This document shows, one piece after another, positions 44,259 through 54,012 of a DNA stretch of 64,000 bases. The stretch covers positions 3,665,001 to 3,729,000 of the forward strand of contig NZ_JAJOMY010000001.1 in NCBI RefSeq assembly GCF_024699945.1. The letters run 5' to 3'. The notes beneath the pieces are model-generated. The model was not told the DNA's origin and ran no database searches. It worked only from the letters and a program-made list of their open reading frames with translations. The position numbers were made by a program, and so were the translations under genes. Every line of letters starts with the position of its first letter. The stretch's first letter is position 1. The stretch comes from Phenylobacterium sp. J426 (lineage in GTDB: Bacteria > Pseudomonadota > Alphaproteobacteria > Caulobacterales > Caulobacteraceae).

Positions 44259-45893
44259 ATGGCCGGTTGGACGATTGCGCCGATCTGGGAGGCGGTCGCG
44301 AAGGCTCAGCCCGAGACGTCAGCTCTCGTCCAGGGGAGCCGCGAGATCTCCTGGGGCCAGTTCGACGCCCGCGCCGACGCGCTGGCCGCCCACCTGCTGG
44401 CCCGCGGCCTGACCCATCAGGCCAAGGTCGCCGCCTACCTCTTCAACGGCCCCGAATTTCTCGAGACCTATTACGCTGCGTTCAAGGCCGGCTTCGCGCC
44501 CGTGAACACAAACTACCGCTACGGACCTGAGGAGGTGTTCTACCTCTTCGACAACGCCGACGCCGAGGCCGTGGTCTTCCACGCTGGCTTCGCCGAGGTG
44601 CTCGAGCCGATCCGCGCGCGCCTGACCAAGGTGAAGGTTTGGATCGCCGTGGCCGAGCCAGGCCACAGCATTCCCGACTGGGCGGACGACTACGACGCGG
44701 TGGTCGCCAAGGCGCCGAAGGTGCGGCCCGTCCGCGGCGCATGGGGCCTCTCCGGCGACGACCTTCTGCTGCTCTACACCGGCGGCACGACCGGCATGCC
44801 CAAAGGCGTGATGTGGCGCCAGGACGACCTGTTCCAGGTGCTGGGCGCCGGCGGCAACGCGACGCTCGGCATTCCGCCGGTCGCTTCGATCGCAGAACTG
44901 ATCGAGCGCATCGCCGGCCCTGAGCACCTGCGCCCCATCACCGTCGCCGCCGCGCCGCTGATGCACGGCACCGGTCAGTTCTCGGCCTTCATCTCGCTGA
45001 ACATCGGCGGCACGGTCTGCACCCTGCCGTCGCGCAGGTTCGACGCCGTCGAGTTGTGGAACGAAGTCGAGCGTCTCCGCGCCACCAATGTGGTCATCGT
45101 CGCCCTCGCCTTCTCGACGCCGATGCTGGAGGCGCTGGACGCCAATCCCGGCCGCTGGGACCTCGCCTGCGTCCGCGCCATGAGTTCGTCGGGCTCGATG
45201 TGGAGCCAGGAGAACAAGCGCGGCCTGCTCGGCCATATGCCTCAGGCGCTGATCGCAGACAGCTTCGGCTCGTCCGAAGCCGTCGGCCTCGGCGCCTCGG
45301 CCTCTGCGGCGGGGATGGAAGCGCCGACCGCCGCCTTCATGCTCGGGCCGAACACCGCCGTCTTCAGCGAAGACGGCCGCCGCATCGAGCCAGGTTCGGG
45401 CGAACGCGGCCTGGTCGCCGTCTCCGGCTTCCTGCCCCAGGGCTACTACAAGGATCCGGAGAAGACGGCGAAGACCTTCAAGGTTATGGACGGCCAGCGC
45501 TGGAGCGTCCCAGGCGACTGGGCCGAGGTGAACGCCGATGGCTCGCTAAAGCTGCTCGGCCGTGGCTCGGTCTGCATCAACACCGGCGGCGAGAAGGTCT
45601 TTCCCGAGGAAGTCGAGGAAGCGCTGAAGACCCACGCTCACGTCCGCGACGCCGTGGTCGTGGGCGTGCCCGATCCCCGTTTCGGCGAGCGCATCTGCGC
45701 GGTGGTCGAGCCCGAAGCGGGCGCCGACCTTGGCCTCGCTGAGCTGTCGGCCCACGTCCGCGCCCAGCTCGCCGGCTACAAGGCGCCGCGCGAACTGGTG
45801 ATGGTCGACACCATCGGCCGCGCCCCCAACGGCAAGGTTGACTACAAGGCCATCAAGGACCGCGCGCTGGCGGCGCTGGGGCAGCCCGCCTAG
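44259..45893 (+). CDS. Acyl-CoA synthetase, FadD-like
   Basis: A 544-residue AMP-dependent acyl-CoA synthetase. Motifs: LLLLYTGGTTGMPKGVMW (P-loop), ADSFGSSEAVGLG, and the C-terminal lid with RGSVCINTGGEKVFPEEVEE and the PNGKVDYK catalytic Lys. Substrate could be a medium or long acyl, a steroid side chain or another carboxylic acid. ATG 44259 is chosen because GGGAGGAG is at ideal distance; a GTG two codons earlier is possible. It faces the TetR-thioesterase operon. Confidence 0.9.
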   Translation: MAGWTIAPIWEAVAKAQPETSALVQGSREISWGQFDARADALAAHLLARGLTHQAKVAAYLFNGPEFLETYYAAFKAGFAPVNTNYRYGPEEVFYLFDNADAEAVVFHAGFAEVLEPIRARLTKVKVWIAVAEPGHSIPDWADDYDAVVAKAPKVRPVRGAWGLSGDDLLLLYTGGTTGMPKGVMWRQDDLFQVLGAGGNATLGIPPVASIAELIERIAGPEHLRPITVAAAPLMHGTGQFSAFISLNIGGTVCTLPSRRFDAVELWNEVERLRATNVVIVALAFSTPMLEALDANPGRWDLACVRAMSSSGSMWSQENKRGLLGHMPQALIADSFGSSEAVGLGASASAAGMEAPTAAFMLGPNTAVFSEDGRRIEPGSGERGLVAVSGFLPQGYYKDPEKTAKTFKVMDGQRWSVPGDWAEVNADGSLKLLGRGSVCINTGGEKVFPEEVEEALKTHAHVRDAVVVGVPDPRFGERICAVVEPEAGADLGLAELSAHVRAQLAGYKAPRELVMVDTIGRAPNGKVDYKAIKDRALAALGQPA

Positions 45894-47221
45894 CGTTTGC
45901 CCCGCGGCTCCTGGCTGAGCCGCGTCATCAGCAGCGCCGCGCGCTTGGCCTGAACCTCCAGGCTCGTCAGGTCGACGGTCTCGCCCGGCGCATGGCTGCC
46001 CTCGCCCGCCGTGCCCAGGCCCACCAGCCCGTCGATGAACGACACGAACGCGATGTCGCCCGCGCCGCGGCTGGCTGGATCGCCCTCGGGCATCTGCGGC
46101 AGACCCAGCGTCTCGTTGACCGCATTCAACTTCGCCAGTAGCGCCCTGTTGCCCGCCGTCGGCGCCATGGCCGGATAGCCTGTCTCCGAGAACGTCAAGG
46201 TCGCGTTGGTCTTCGGCAGATGCCGGTCGACGATCGCCTGCATCTTGGCCCGCACCCGCGCCTCCTGCTCGTTCGAGAGTGTCCGGATGTCGCCGAGTGC
46301 GACCGCCTCGGCGGGGATGATGTTGGACTTGCCGCTGGCCGTGCCGCCGGTCTCGTCAGCCGCCACCGAAGCCTGCGCCCCGCCCACCAGGACGCCCACA
46401 TTGTAGGTCAGGTTCGGCTCGGGGAGCTCCCGCCGGAACGCGTCCAGGATGCGGGTCATCTCGTAGACCGCGCCGCATCCGGGACCTTCCATGCAGACCC
46501 CCGACGAGTGGCCGGACTTGGCCGTGGTCTTCAGCGTCCAGGAATTCGATGAGCGGCGGGCGATCGAGCCGATGTCCTGACCGCCCGCCCGCGAAAGCCC
46601 TTCGAAGTCGAGCGCCACATCGCTGGCCTTGCCCGCGGCGATCAGGTCGGCCCGGGCCAGCTCAATCGGCGACCCCGGCTTCTCCTCGTCACCGGTCAGC
46701 ACCACGATGATGTCGGCGGCCTTGAGCGTCCCGGCCGCCTGCATCGCCCGCAGGGCCGCCACGATGATCACCATCCCGCCCTTGTCGTCGCCGACGCCGG
46801 GTCCTTCGGCGATGTCGCCCCGTCGGGTCCACGCCTGGAACGGGCTGTCGGGTTCGAACACGGTGTCCAGGTGGCCAATCAGCAGCATCCGCTTGCCGCG
46901 GCCATTCCCCTTGTGCGTGGCCACGATGTGCCCGGCCCTGCCGGTCTTCTGCATCTGGATCCATCTGACGTCGAAGCCCAGGGGCTCCAACTCCGCCCGC
47001 ATCATCCGGCCGACCTGCTCGACGCCCTGCAGGTTCATGCTGCCCGAGTTCACCTTCACCAGCTCTTCGAGCAGGCCGATGTGGCGCTCCCGCTCGGCCT
47101 CGACCGCGGCGATCATCTTCGCCTCGGCCGGGCTGGGCGGCGCGGCGGTCGCCGGCGTCGCAAGGGCGAGGCAAAGGGCGCCAGCCACGAGAACCCGTGG
47201 GGCGGAACGGAACATCGGCAT
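45890..47221 (-). CDS. Secreted M20-family peptidase/amidohydrolase
   Basis: A 443-residue exported zinc peptidase of the M20 family (glutamate carboxypeptidase type). Sec signal peptide about 1-27 (ALATPATAA). Zinc ligands and catalytic residues can be followed: LLIGHLDTVF, GVGDDKGGMV, VLTGDEEKPGSP, ALDFEG and HAPGETVDL. A dimerisation domain lies in the middle. GGGAG precedes ATG 47221. It is 23 bases after the XRE gene stop and may share its transcript. The stop shares CTAG with the acyl-CoA synthetase stop. Confidence 0.9.
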   Translation of the reverse strand: MPMFRSAPRVLVAGALCLALATPATAAPPSPAEAKMIAAVEAERERHIGLLEELVKVNSGSMNLQGVEQVGRMMRAELEPLGFDVRWIQMQKTGRAGHIVATHKGNGRGKRMLLIGHLDTVFEPDSPFQAWTRRGDIAEGPGVGDDKGGMVIIVAALRAMQAAGTLKAADIIVVLTGDEEKPGSPIELARADLIAAGKASDVALDFEGLSRAGGQDIGSIARRSSNSWTLKTTAKSGHSSGVCMEGPGCGAVYEMTRILDAFRRELPEPNLTYNVGVLVGGAQASVAADETGGTASGKSNIIPAEAVALGDIRTLSNEQEARVRAKMQAIVDRHLPKTNATLTFSETGYPAMAPTAGNRALLAKLNAVNETLGLPQMPEGDPASRGAGDIAFVSFIDGLVGLGTAGEGSHAPGETVDLTSLEVQAKRAALLMTRLSQEPRGKR

Positions 47222-47244
47222 CGATAAGCTCCCGGAGGGGAATG

Positions 47245-47635
47245 TCAGCCCGGCTGATTGCTGCGCAGGCTGCGGACGAATTCGACAAGAGCCGAGCGGG
47301 ACACCCCGCGGGGCAGGTCGGCGAAGGCCTTGAGCAGTTCCAGCGCCCCCGGCTCGGCCAGCAGCGCCGCCACCTCGTCCACGGCGCTCGAGGTGGGCGA
47401 CGCCTCGCCGAACATCTCCGACACGGGCACGTTCAGCGTCTTGGCGATGCGCGCCAGCATGGACGCGCTCACCCGGTTGGCGCCCGCGCTCGTACTTCTG
47501 GATCTGCTGGAAGGTCACGCCCGCAGCTTCCGCCAGAGCTTGCTGCGACAGACCCTTCAGCTTCCGGAGGAGCCGGATGCGCGCGCCGACGGCGATATCG
47601 ACGGGATCGGCGACAGCGTCGGGTTTGCTGGCCAT
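47245..47635 (-). CDS. XRE-family regulator (frameshifted)
   Basis: A 129-residue helix-turn-helix protein. The HTH_3/Cro-CI domain (about 12-70) reads VGARIRLLRKLKGLSQQAL, AAGVTFQQIQKYERG, then ANRVSASMLARIAKTLNV in the next frame, with a C-terminal GVSRSALVEFVRSL. An extra base in the CCC run at 47483-47485 explains the break. ATG 47635 matches the usual start of this Caulobacterales family; a longer reading in the same frame continues upstream to 47899 and could be a fusion. A GTTCCGGAAC palindrome is directly upstream. Confidence 0.85.
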
Positions 47636-47636
47636 G

Positions 47637-47899
47637 AACGTTCCGGAACCTCTAACTTGCAGTCGTGCGCTAGCGCGCTCGGCTGGGCTGGTCATCCGCG
47701 GGGGCGCCCAATCCGCCTGCGGCGATTTCTGGTCCGAGATGCAGTAGCACGCCTCGGCGATCACGATGCCCAGCGCGCGCCGGAGGGCGCTGACGGCCGG
47801 GTTCGCCCCCTCGAGGGCGATCAGTTCCTCCTCATAGGGCGCCAGCAGCTCAACCAGGTTCTGGGCCAGTTTCCTGGCGTGCTCCGGATCGTGACTCAT
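47637..47899 (-). CDS. Hypothetical small protein or N-terminal extension of XRE gene
   Basis: An open frame from ATG 47899 (MSHDPEHARKLAQNLVELL) runs in frame into the XRE gene with no stop. The first 60 residues look like a real helical protein (EEELIALEGANPAVSALRRAL, ISDQK), but the part near 47640-47700 looks non-coding. A single-base error in the C/G5 run around 47699-47704 would instead end it at a stop near 47670 as a separate small protein. I do not recognise the family and cannot choose between the two. Confidence 0.45.
47640..47649. promoter_or_regulatory. Palindrome upstream of XRE gene
   Basis: GTTCCGGAAC is a perfect 10-base palindrome just four bases before ATG 47635. XRE-family proteins often bind such sites over their own start, so autoregulation is possible. 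Confidence 0.35.
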
Positions 47900-47948
47900 C
47901 GCGCCCCCTGTTGGGCGGACCCTGGGGGATTGTAGAGCTGAATGCAAG

Positions 47949-47975
47949 CAGCCCCGAAACCTCGTTCCGGGGCTG
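47949..47975. terminator. GC-rich hairpin after the GT-GLF gene
   Basis: CAGCCCCG pairs with CGGGGCTG around an 11-base loop, 24 bases past the stop of the minus-strand glycosyltransferase-mutase gene. The flanks are not strongly T-rich, so termination is only moderately supported. Confidence 0.5.
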
Positions 47976-47998
47976 TTCGCGTTCTGCCTGATCGGCGA

Positions 47999-50452
47999 TC
48001 AGTTGGCGGCGATCGCCTGGGCCGCCGTCTGGGCCTGGATGACCGTCCGGCCCTCGCGTTCGGCGATGCGGCGGAAGGTGGCGAGCGCCTGCCCGGTGAC
48101 CTGGTCCATGTTGTAGTAGCGGTAGGTGGCCAGCCGCCCCACGAAGTGGACCTCGGGCGTCTCCAGCGCCAGCGCCTCGTACTTCTTGTACAGCGCCTGG
48201 TTCTCAGGACGCGGCACCGGATAGTAGGGGTCGCCTTCGGCGCTCGGGTGCTCGTAGGTGATCGTGGTCTTGTCGCACTGCTGCCCGGTCATGTGCTTGT
48301 ACTCGCTGACGCGGGTGTAGGGCGTCTCCTCGTTCGGATAGTTGACCACCGCCACCGGCTGGAACCACGGCTGGTCCAGGGTTTCGTGCTGGAAGCGCAG
48401 GCTCCGGTACGGAAGCTTGCCGTAGCGGTGGTCGAAGTACTCATCGATCGGGCCGGTGAAGATCAGCCGGTCGAAGTCGGCCTCGTCGCGCACGTCCTCG
48501 TACTCGACGCCGAGCTGCAGCGTGACGCCCTTCTGGTCGACCATGTTCTCGAACATGCGCGTGTAGCCGTCGAGCGGCATGGCCTGGAACTTGTCGGTGA
48601 AGTAGCGGTCGTCGGTGTTGGTCCGCGTCGGCACCCGGGCCGTCACCGCCTTGTCCAGCTCGGACGGGTCCATGCCCCACTGCTTGCGGGTGTAGCCGCG
48701 GAAGAACATCTCGTAGAGTTCGCGGCCGACCTGGCTGATCACCACGTCCTCGGACGTGCGGATCTTCTCCACCGGCTCCGCACGGCTGGCCAGGAAGGCC
48801 TCGGCGTCGGCCTCGGTCTGCAGGTTGACGCCGTACAGCATGTTCAGCGTGGTGCGGTTGATGGGCATCGGCACGTGCAGCCCGCCCCTCACGCAAGCCA
48901 GCACCCGGTGCTCGTACGGCCGCCACCTGGTGAACTGCGACAGGTAGCGGAACACCTCTTCCGAGTTGGTGTGGAAGATGTGCGGGCCGTACTTGTGCAT
49001 CAGCACGCCGCCGGCGTCCTTCTCGTCATAGGCGTTGCCGCCCACGTGCGGCCGGCGGTCGACCAGCAGGACGCGCTTGCCCAGCTGGCTGGTCAGGCGC
49101 TCGGCGAGCACCGAGCCGGCAAAGCCCGCGCCCACGATCAGATAGTCGAAAGGCTTGTTGCGGCCGGCGGGCCGGATGGCGGGCGCAGCCAGGGTCGAGG
49201 AGCCGGCGCCTTGCGACATCGCCTCGTTGCGCGCCTGCTCGCGGGCAAGCAGTACGCGACTGATCTCCAGGTTCATGCGGGTGAAGGTCTCGTCCCACGA
49301 CAGGGTCGAAAGCTTGCTGTCGACGGCCTTGAGCCAGTCACCCTTGAGCCGCGACAGCGCCAGCGCCTTGTCGCAGGCCTCGATGAACGACGGGGCGTCC
49401 TCCGCGACCTTCACCGCCTCAAGGTCGCCATAGTGGCGCACGACGTCGACGATCGGCGTCGAGACGACGGGGCGACCGCCCGACAGGTATTCCGGCGTCT
49501 TAGTCGGGCTGATGAACCGGGTCGACTCGTTGATCGCGAACGGCATCAAGGCGACGTTCCAGCCGCCCAGGTACCGAGGCAGCTCGTCGTAGGTCTTGCC
49601 GCCGAGGTAGTGCAGGTTCGGCCGCTTCGGCAGGGTCTCCGGGTCGATCTTCACGACCGGGCCGAGGATCACCAGGCTCCACTCGGGCCGCGCGTCGGCG
49701 AGCGCCGCCAGCAGATCGAGATCCATCCGCTCGTCGACCACGCCGTAGAAGCCGAGCCTGGGCCACGGCAGGCTCGCCTGGTCCTGGGGCTCCTCGCGCA
49801 CGAGGCGCGCCTTGGCGAAATGCGCCCGATCCACGCTGGACGGGAACGGGTGCACGTTCGGATGGCGATCGCGCTTGGCCTCCCACAGGCTGTACCCGCC
49901 GGTGAAGACGACGTCGGCGAGATCGAACAGCTCGCGCTCGAGGATCGTCAGCTCGGGGGGCGCGAACTTGAAGTTCGCCAGCTCGTCCATGCAGTCATAG
50001 ACCGTGCAGGCGGCGGCCAGATGCCGCGAAAACGGCAGCATCATCGGCGTGTAGTACCACCGCAGGAGCGTTCCTTCGACGCCGGCCAGCATCGCGTCCA
50101 GCAGGCCCTTCAGGGCCGCCTCGCGGGCTTCCCCATCCATGCCTTCCGGCAATTGCGGCGTGGCGACGATCACGCCGCTGTCGGGACAAACCTTGCTGCT
50201 GAGCGTGGGCGGGGAACCCGCCGGGGCGGGCATGGGCTCCTCCCAGAAGACCACCTTCCGGGTCTGGGCGAAGCGGGTCATCAGATGCTGCGGCCGCTGG
50301 AACACGAAGTCCCAGCGCAGATGCGAAAAGCAGATTAGCGTTTCTCGAGGGTGGGAACGCCCCCCCACATGCGGCGGAAGCGGCGCAGCGCCAACGGCGC
50401 TCGGAACCCACGGAGTGTTCAAGACGCGATCCCCTGGAATGAAAACAGACAC
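47999..50452 (-). CDS. Fusion of glycosyltransferase and UDP-galactopyranose mutase
   Basis: An 817-residue two-domain protein. Residues about 38-400 form a GT4-like glycosyltransferase (CFSHLRWDFVFQRPQHLM, VYDCMDEL, PSSVDRAHF, LGFYGVVDERMDL, SPTKTPEYLSGGRPVV). Residues about 434-810 form a UDP-galactopyranose mutase (Glf): FAD-binding DYLIVGAGFAGSVLAERL, GGNAYDE, YGPHIFHTN, RKQWGMDPSELD, and the C-terminal GRLATYRYYNMDQVT. The mutase makes UDP-galactofuranose, and the transferase half could use it. The first 38 residues from GTG 50452 carry no domain. galE lies upstream. Confidence 0.92.
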   Translation of the reverse strand: MSVFIPGDRVLNTPWVPSAVGAAPLPPHVGGRSHPRETLICFSHLRWDFVFQRPQHLMTRFAQTRKVVFWEEPMPAPAGSPPTLSSKVCPDSGVIVATPQLPEGMDGEAREAALKGLLDAMLAGVEGTLLRWYYTPMMLPFSRHLAAACTVYDCMDELANFKFAPPELTILERELFDLADVVFTGGYSLWEAKRDRHPNVHPFPSSVDRAHFAKARLVREEPQDQASLPWPRLGFYGVVDERMDLDLLAALADARPEWSLVILGPVVKIDPETLPKRPNLHYLGGKTYDELPRYLGGWNVALMPFAINESTRFISPTKTPEYLSGGRPVVSTPIVDVVRHYGDLEAVKVAEDAPSFIEACDKALALSRLKGDWLKAVDSKLSTLSWDETFTRMNLEISRVLLAREQARNEAMSQGAGSSTLAAPAIRPAGRNKPFDYLIVGAGFAGSVLAERLTSQLGKRVLLVDRRPHVGGNAYDEKDAGGVLMHKYGPHIFHTNSEEVFRYLSQFTRWRPYEHRVLACVRGGLHVPMPINRTTLNMLYGVNLQTEADAEAFLASRAEPVEKIRTSEDVVISQVGRELYEMFFRGYTRKQWGMDPSELDKAVTARVPTRTNTDDRYFTDKFQAMPLDGYTRMFENMVDQKGVTLQLGVEYEDVRDEADFDRLIFTGPIDEYFDHRYGKLPYRSLRFQHETLDQPWFQPVAVVNYPNEETPYTRVSEYKHMTGQQCDKTTITYEHPSAEGDPYYPVPRPENQALYKKYEALALETPEVHFVGRLATYRYYNMDQVTGQALATFRRIAEREGRTVIQAQTAAQAIAAN

Positions 50453-50591
50453 ACGAAGCCCGGGGGTAAAACGCCGCTAGCCGCAGATCGTTCCACAGCT
50501 ATGCTTCGAGCCGCAGAATTCACGCCAGTAATCAAAAGATAATCGGCCGAACTTCAGTCCTTAGATCAGCTTATGTCGGGATCACGACTGT

Positions 50592-51638
50592 TTAGTTGGC
50601 GGTTTCGATCTTTCGGCTGGTCGCCCGACGTCCCGATCCATACGCCGGCTGAGCCTCCCAGCGCAGCGCGTCCGCGACGATCCGGTCAAGGCCCGAGCAG
50701 TTCGGCTCCCATCCCAGCAGGTCTCTCGCGCGCGTGGGGTCGGCGACCAGGCTCGGCGGGTCCCCCGCGCGGCGGGCGCCGACGCTATGCGGCACCGGGC
50801 GACCTGTGGCGCGGGCGACGGCCTCGACCACCTCCCGCACCGAAGCGCCCTTGCCCGTGCCCACGTTCACCGCCTCATAGGCGCCGGCTGCGAGCTCGAC
50901 CTCCAGGGCCGCCACGTGCGCGGCGGCGAGGTCGTTCACATGGATGTAGTCGCGCAGGCAGGTGCCGTCCGGCGTATCGAAGTCATCGCCGAACACCGTC
51001 AACGGCTTGCCGTCTCCCAAGGCCGCGGCGATGGCCAGCGGGATCAGGTGCGTTTCCGGCTCATGCGCCTCCCCGATGAGGCCCGACGGATCAGCGCCGG
51101 CGGCGTTGAAGTAGCGCAAGGCCACGGCGCTCAGCCCGTAGGCCTTGCACTGGGCCTGGATCATCCATTCGCAGGCGAGCTTGGTGTCGCCATAGGGGCT
51201 GGACGGCGCCTTCACGGCGTCTTCGGGGATGGTCTCCAGGGGACCTCGGCCGCCCTGGCCGTACACGGCGGCGCTGGACGAGAACACCATCCGCTCCACG
51301 CCGCGCTCGCGCATGGCGGTCAGCAGGCTCGTGGTGCCGGCGACATTGATCTCCCAGAACAGATCCGGCTGGGCGACCGAACGCCCCACCTCGATCAGAC
51401 CGGCGAAGTGGATCACCGACCTGGCGCCGTATTCGTCGAGCGCGTCGGCGACCGCCCGCGCGTCGCGAATGTCGCCGTCGACGAAGGCGCCCCAGCGAAC
51501 CGCCTCCCGGAACCCCGAACTCAAGCTGTCGAAGACGACGGGGAAGAACCCCCGCTCGCTCAGAGCCTTCGCCGTATGTGCGCCGATGTAGCCGGCTCCG
51601 CCCGTCACGAGGACGGCGGGCTTCGATCCCCGATCCAT
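50592..51638 (-). CDS. galE: UDP-glucose 4-epimerase
   Basis: Interconverts UDP-glucose and UDP-galactose. 348 residues with the NAD motif GGAGYIGAHT, the SSSAAVYG strand with the catalytic Ser, and SPYGDTKLACEWM with the active-site Tyr-X3-Lys. LRYFNAAGADPSG and NVGTGKGASV also match. It can supply UDP-galactose to the mutase domain of the neighbouring fusion protein. 139 bases separate it from that gene. Confidence 0.94.
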   Translation of the reverse strand: MDRGSKPAVLVTGGAGYIGAHTAKALSERGFFPVVFDSLSSGFREAVRWGAFVDGDIRDARAVADALDEYGARSVIHFAGLIEVGRSVAQPDLFWEINVAGTTSLLTAMRERGVERMVFSSSAAVYGQGGRGPLETIPEDAVKAPSSPYGDTKLACEWMIQAQCKAYGLSAVALRYFNAAGADPSGLIGEAHEPETHLIPLAIAAALGDGKPLTVFGDDFDTPDGTCLRDYIHVNDLAAAHVAALEVELAAGAYEAVNVGTGKGASVREVVEAVARATGRPVPHSVGARRAGDPPSLVADPTRARDLLGWEPNCSGLDRIVADALRWEAQPAYGSGRRATSRKIETAN

Positions 51639-51750
51639 GCGCGTTTAATCCCCTGCCTTCCACTCGAGTTCCAGCACTAAAGCCAAGTTTGGGAACGAAA
51701 CCGGAGAGCGACGGCTTAAAGCCGCGGGATGGACGGGAAAGCCAGGGTCT

Positions 51751-54002
51751 ATGCGAACTACAGTCGAGCTGTGGGGCGGGCACGAATGCACCGTCAACCG
51801 CGTGGGGCCGCAATTCCATGACCAGACGGTCCGCTCCGGCCACCACCACAGGCTCGACGATCTCGACCGGTTCGCGGACCTTGGCCTGAAGGCGCTCCGC
51901 TATCCGGTGCTGTGGGAGCGGGTGGCGCCCGACGTCCCGCAGAGCCGCGACTGGCGTTGGACCGACGAGCGGCTCGGCCGCATCCGGCAGCTGGGCATGC
52001 GGCCGATCGTGGGCCTGCTGCACCACGGCTCGGGTCCCCGCTACACCAGCCTCGTAGACGACGGCTTCTGCCGCCTCTTCGCCGACTATGCTCGCGCTGC
52101 GGCCGAGCGCTATCCGTGGGTCGAGGCGTGGACGCCGATCAACGAGCCGCTCACCACCGCGCGCTTCTCGGCTCTCTACGGCCTCTGGCACCCGCACCTC
52201 AGCGACGAACCCTTCTTCTGGGCCGCCCTGCTCAACCAGATCGACGGGACGCGCATGGCCATGCGGGAGATCCGCGCCGTGAACCCGCGCGCGCGTCTGA
52301 TCCAGACCGAGGACCTCGGCCGCACCTACGCCACGCGCCCGCTCGCCGGACAGGCCGAGTTCGAGAACCACCGGCGTTGGCTCACCTGGGACCTGCTCAC
52401 GGGCCGGGTGACGCCGGACCATCCCATGTTCGAGCGCATGGCCGCCTGCGGCTTCGGCGACCGGCTGCGGGCGATCGCCGACGACCCCTGCCCGCCCGAT
52501 GTCGTGGGGGTGAACCACTACCTGACCAGTGAGCGCTTCCTCGACCACCGCCTCGACGCCTATCCGCCCGAGCGCCACGGCGGCAATGGCGAGGTCGCCT
52601 ACGCCGATGTCGAGGCGATCCGCGTCGCGCTTCCCGCCCCAGGCGGACTGGAGAGCGTGCTCGAAGAGGCCTGGGCCCGTTACGGGCTGCCGCTGGCCGT
52701 CACCGAGAGTCACAACGGCTGCACCCGGGAGGAGCAGGTCCGGTGGATCCGCGAGGCCTGGGACACCGCCCAGCGCCTCCACGGGCGCGGCGTCGAGATC
52801 CGGGCCGTGACCGCCTGGGCGCTGCTCGGCGCCTACGACTGGAACAGCCTGCTCACCCAGAACAACGGCCACTACGAGGTCGGCGTTTTCGACGTGCGCC
52901 CCGAGACGCCGCGTCCGACGGCCTTGGTCCGCGAGCTCAAGCGGCTGGCGCATGGCGGAGAGCCCCACCCGGGGACGCTGGGGCCCGGCTGGTGGCGGCG
53001 CGACATCCGCCTCGAGTTCCGTCCTGTCTTCCGCCAGGTGGAGACGCCGGAGCCCCGATCGGCCTGGCGCGCCGAAGGGGGGGCCGACCGCTGCTGATCG
53101 CCGGCGCCACCGGCACCCTGGGCAAGGCCCTGGCCCGGGCCTGCGAATGGCGCGGCCTTGCTTATCGGCTCACGTCGCGGGCCGAGCTCGATCTGACGGA
53201 TCCCGCCTCCATCGCCGGCGCGCTCGACGGTCTTCAGCCCTGGGCCGTGGTCAACGCCGCCGGCTGGGTGCGCGTGGACGATGCGGAGAGCGCGCGCGAG
53301 CCGTGCCTGGCCGCCAATGCCGAGGGCGCGGTGCGCCTGGCCGAGGCCTGCGCCGCACGCAGCCTGCCGGTGATCGGCTATTCCAGCGACCTCGTCTTCG
53401 ACGGGGGCGCCGGCCGTCCTTACGTCGAAAGCGATCCGGTCGCACCGCTCAACGCCTACGGCGAAAGCAAGGCGCTGGCCGAGGCCGGGGTGCTGGGCGC
53501 CAATCCGCAGGCCCTCATGATCCGGACCGCGGCGTTCTTCTCGCCCTTCGATCCCTACAACTTCGCCCACCACGTCCGGCGCACGCTGCTCGCCGGCGAG
53601 CGTCTTCACGCCGCCGAGGATCTCGTGGTTTCGCCGACCTACGTCCCCGACCTGGTGGACGCCAGCCTCGACCTCCTGCTGGATGGCGAAACGGGCCTTC
53701 GCCACCTCGCCAGCCACGGCCAGGCCAGCTGGGCCGAGTTCGCCCGGATGGTGGCCCGCGCACTCGGACTCGACGAGGACCTGGTCGTTGGCGTGCCTGG
53801 CGCGAGCTTCGGCTGGCCCGCGGCCCGACCCGCGCACGTTCCGCTCGCCACCGAACGCGGCCGGGTGATGCCGGCGCTCGAGAACGCCATCGCTCGCCAC
53901 GCGGCCCTCGTCCGCGAAGCGGAGTTCGCGCCCGAGGCGGAAGCCCTCGCGGACCTCATGCCGGCAGAGCCGCGCGAACGGCGGCCCCCGCGGCTGTCCT
54001 GA
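51751..54002 (+). CDS. GH1-like and RmlD-like fusion protein (frameshifted)
   Basis: About 750 residues once one missing G in the G7 run at 53077-53083 is restored. The N-terminal half (1-440) resembles glycoside hydrolase family 1: YPVLWERV, TPINEPLTTARFSALYG with the acid/base Glu, LAVTESHNGC with a nucleophile-like Glu, and AWALLGAYDWNSLL. The C-terminal half (446-750) is a dTDP-4-dehydrorhamnose reductase-type SDR: LIAGATGTLGKAL, VNAAGWVRVDDAE, GYSSDLVFDG, and the active-site NAYGESKALAE. Fusions of this type are seen in other alphaproteobacteria and related phyla but have no defined reaction. The linkage of a retaining glycosidase fold to a sugar-nucleotide reductase is odd. Confidence 0.87.
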
Positions 54003-54012
54003 GGCAAATGCG

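Noticed and set aside
47942-50338. 798-residue open frame opposite the glycosyltransferase-mutase gene
   Set aside because: It has no domain signature and its His/Arg/Leu-rich composition is what codon mirroring produces; the minus-strand fusion protein is fully supported.
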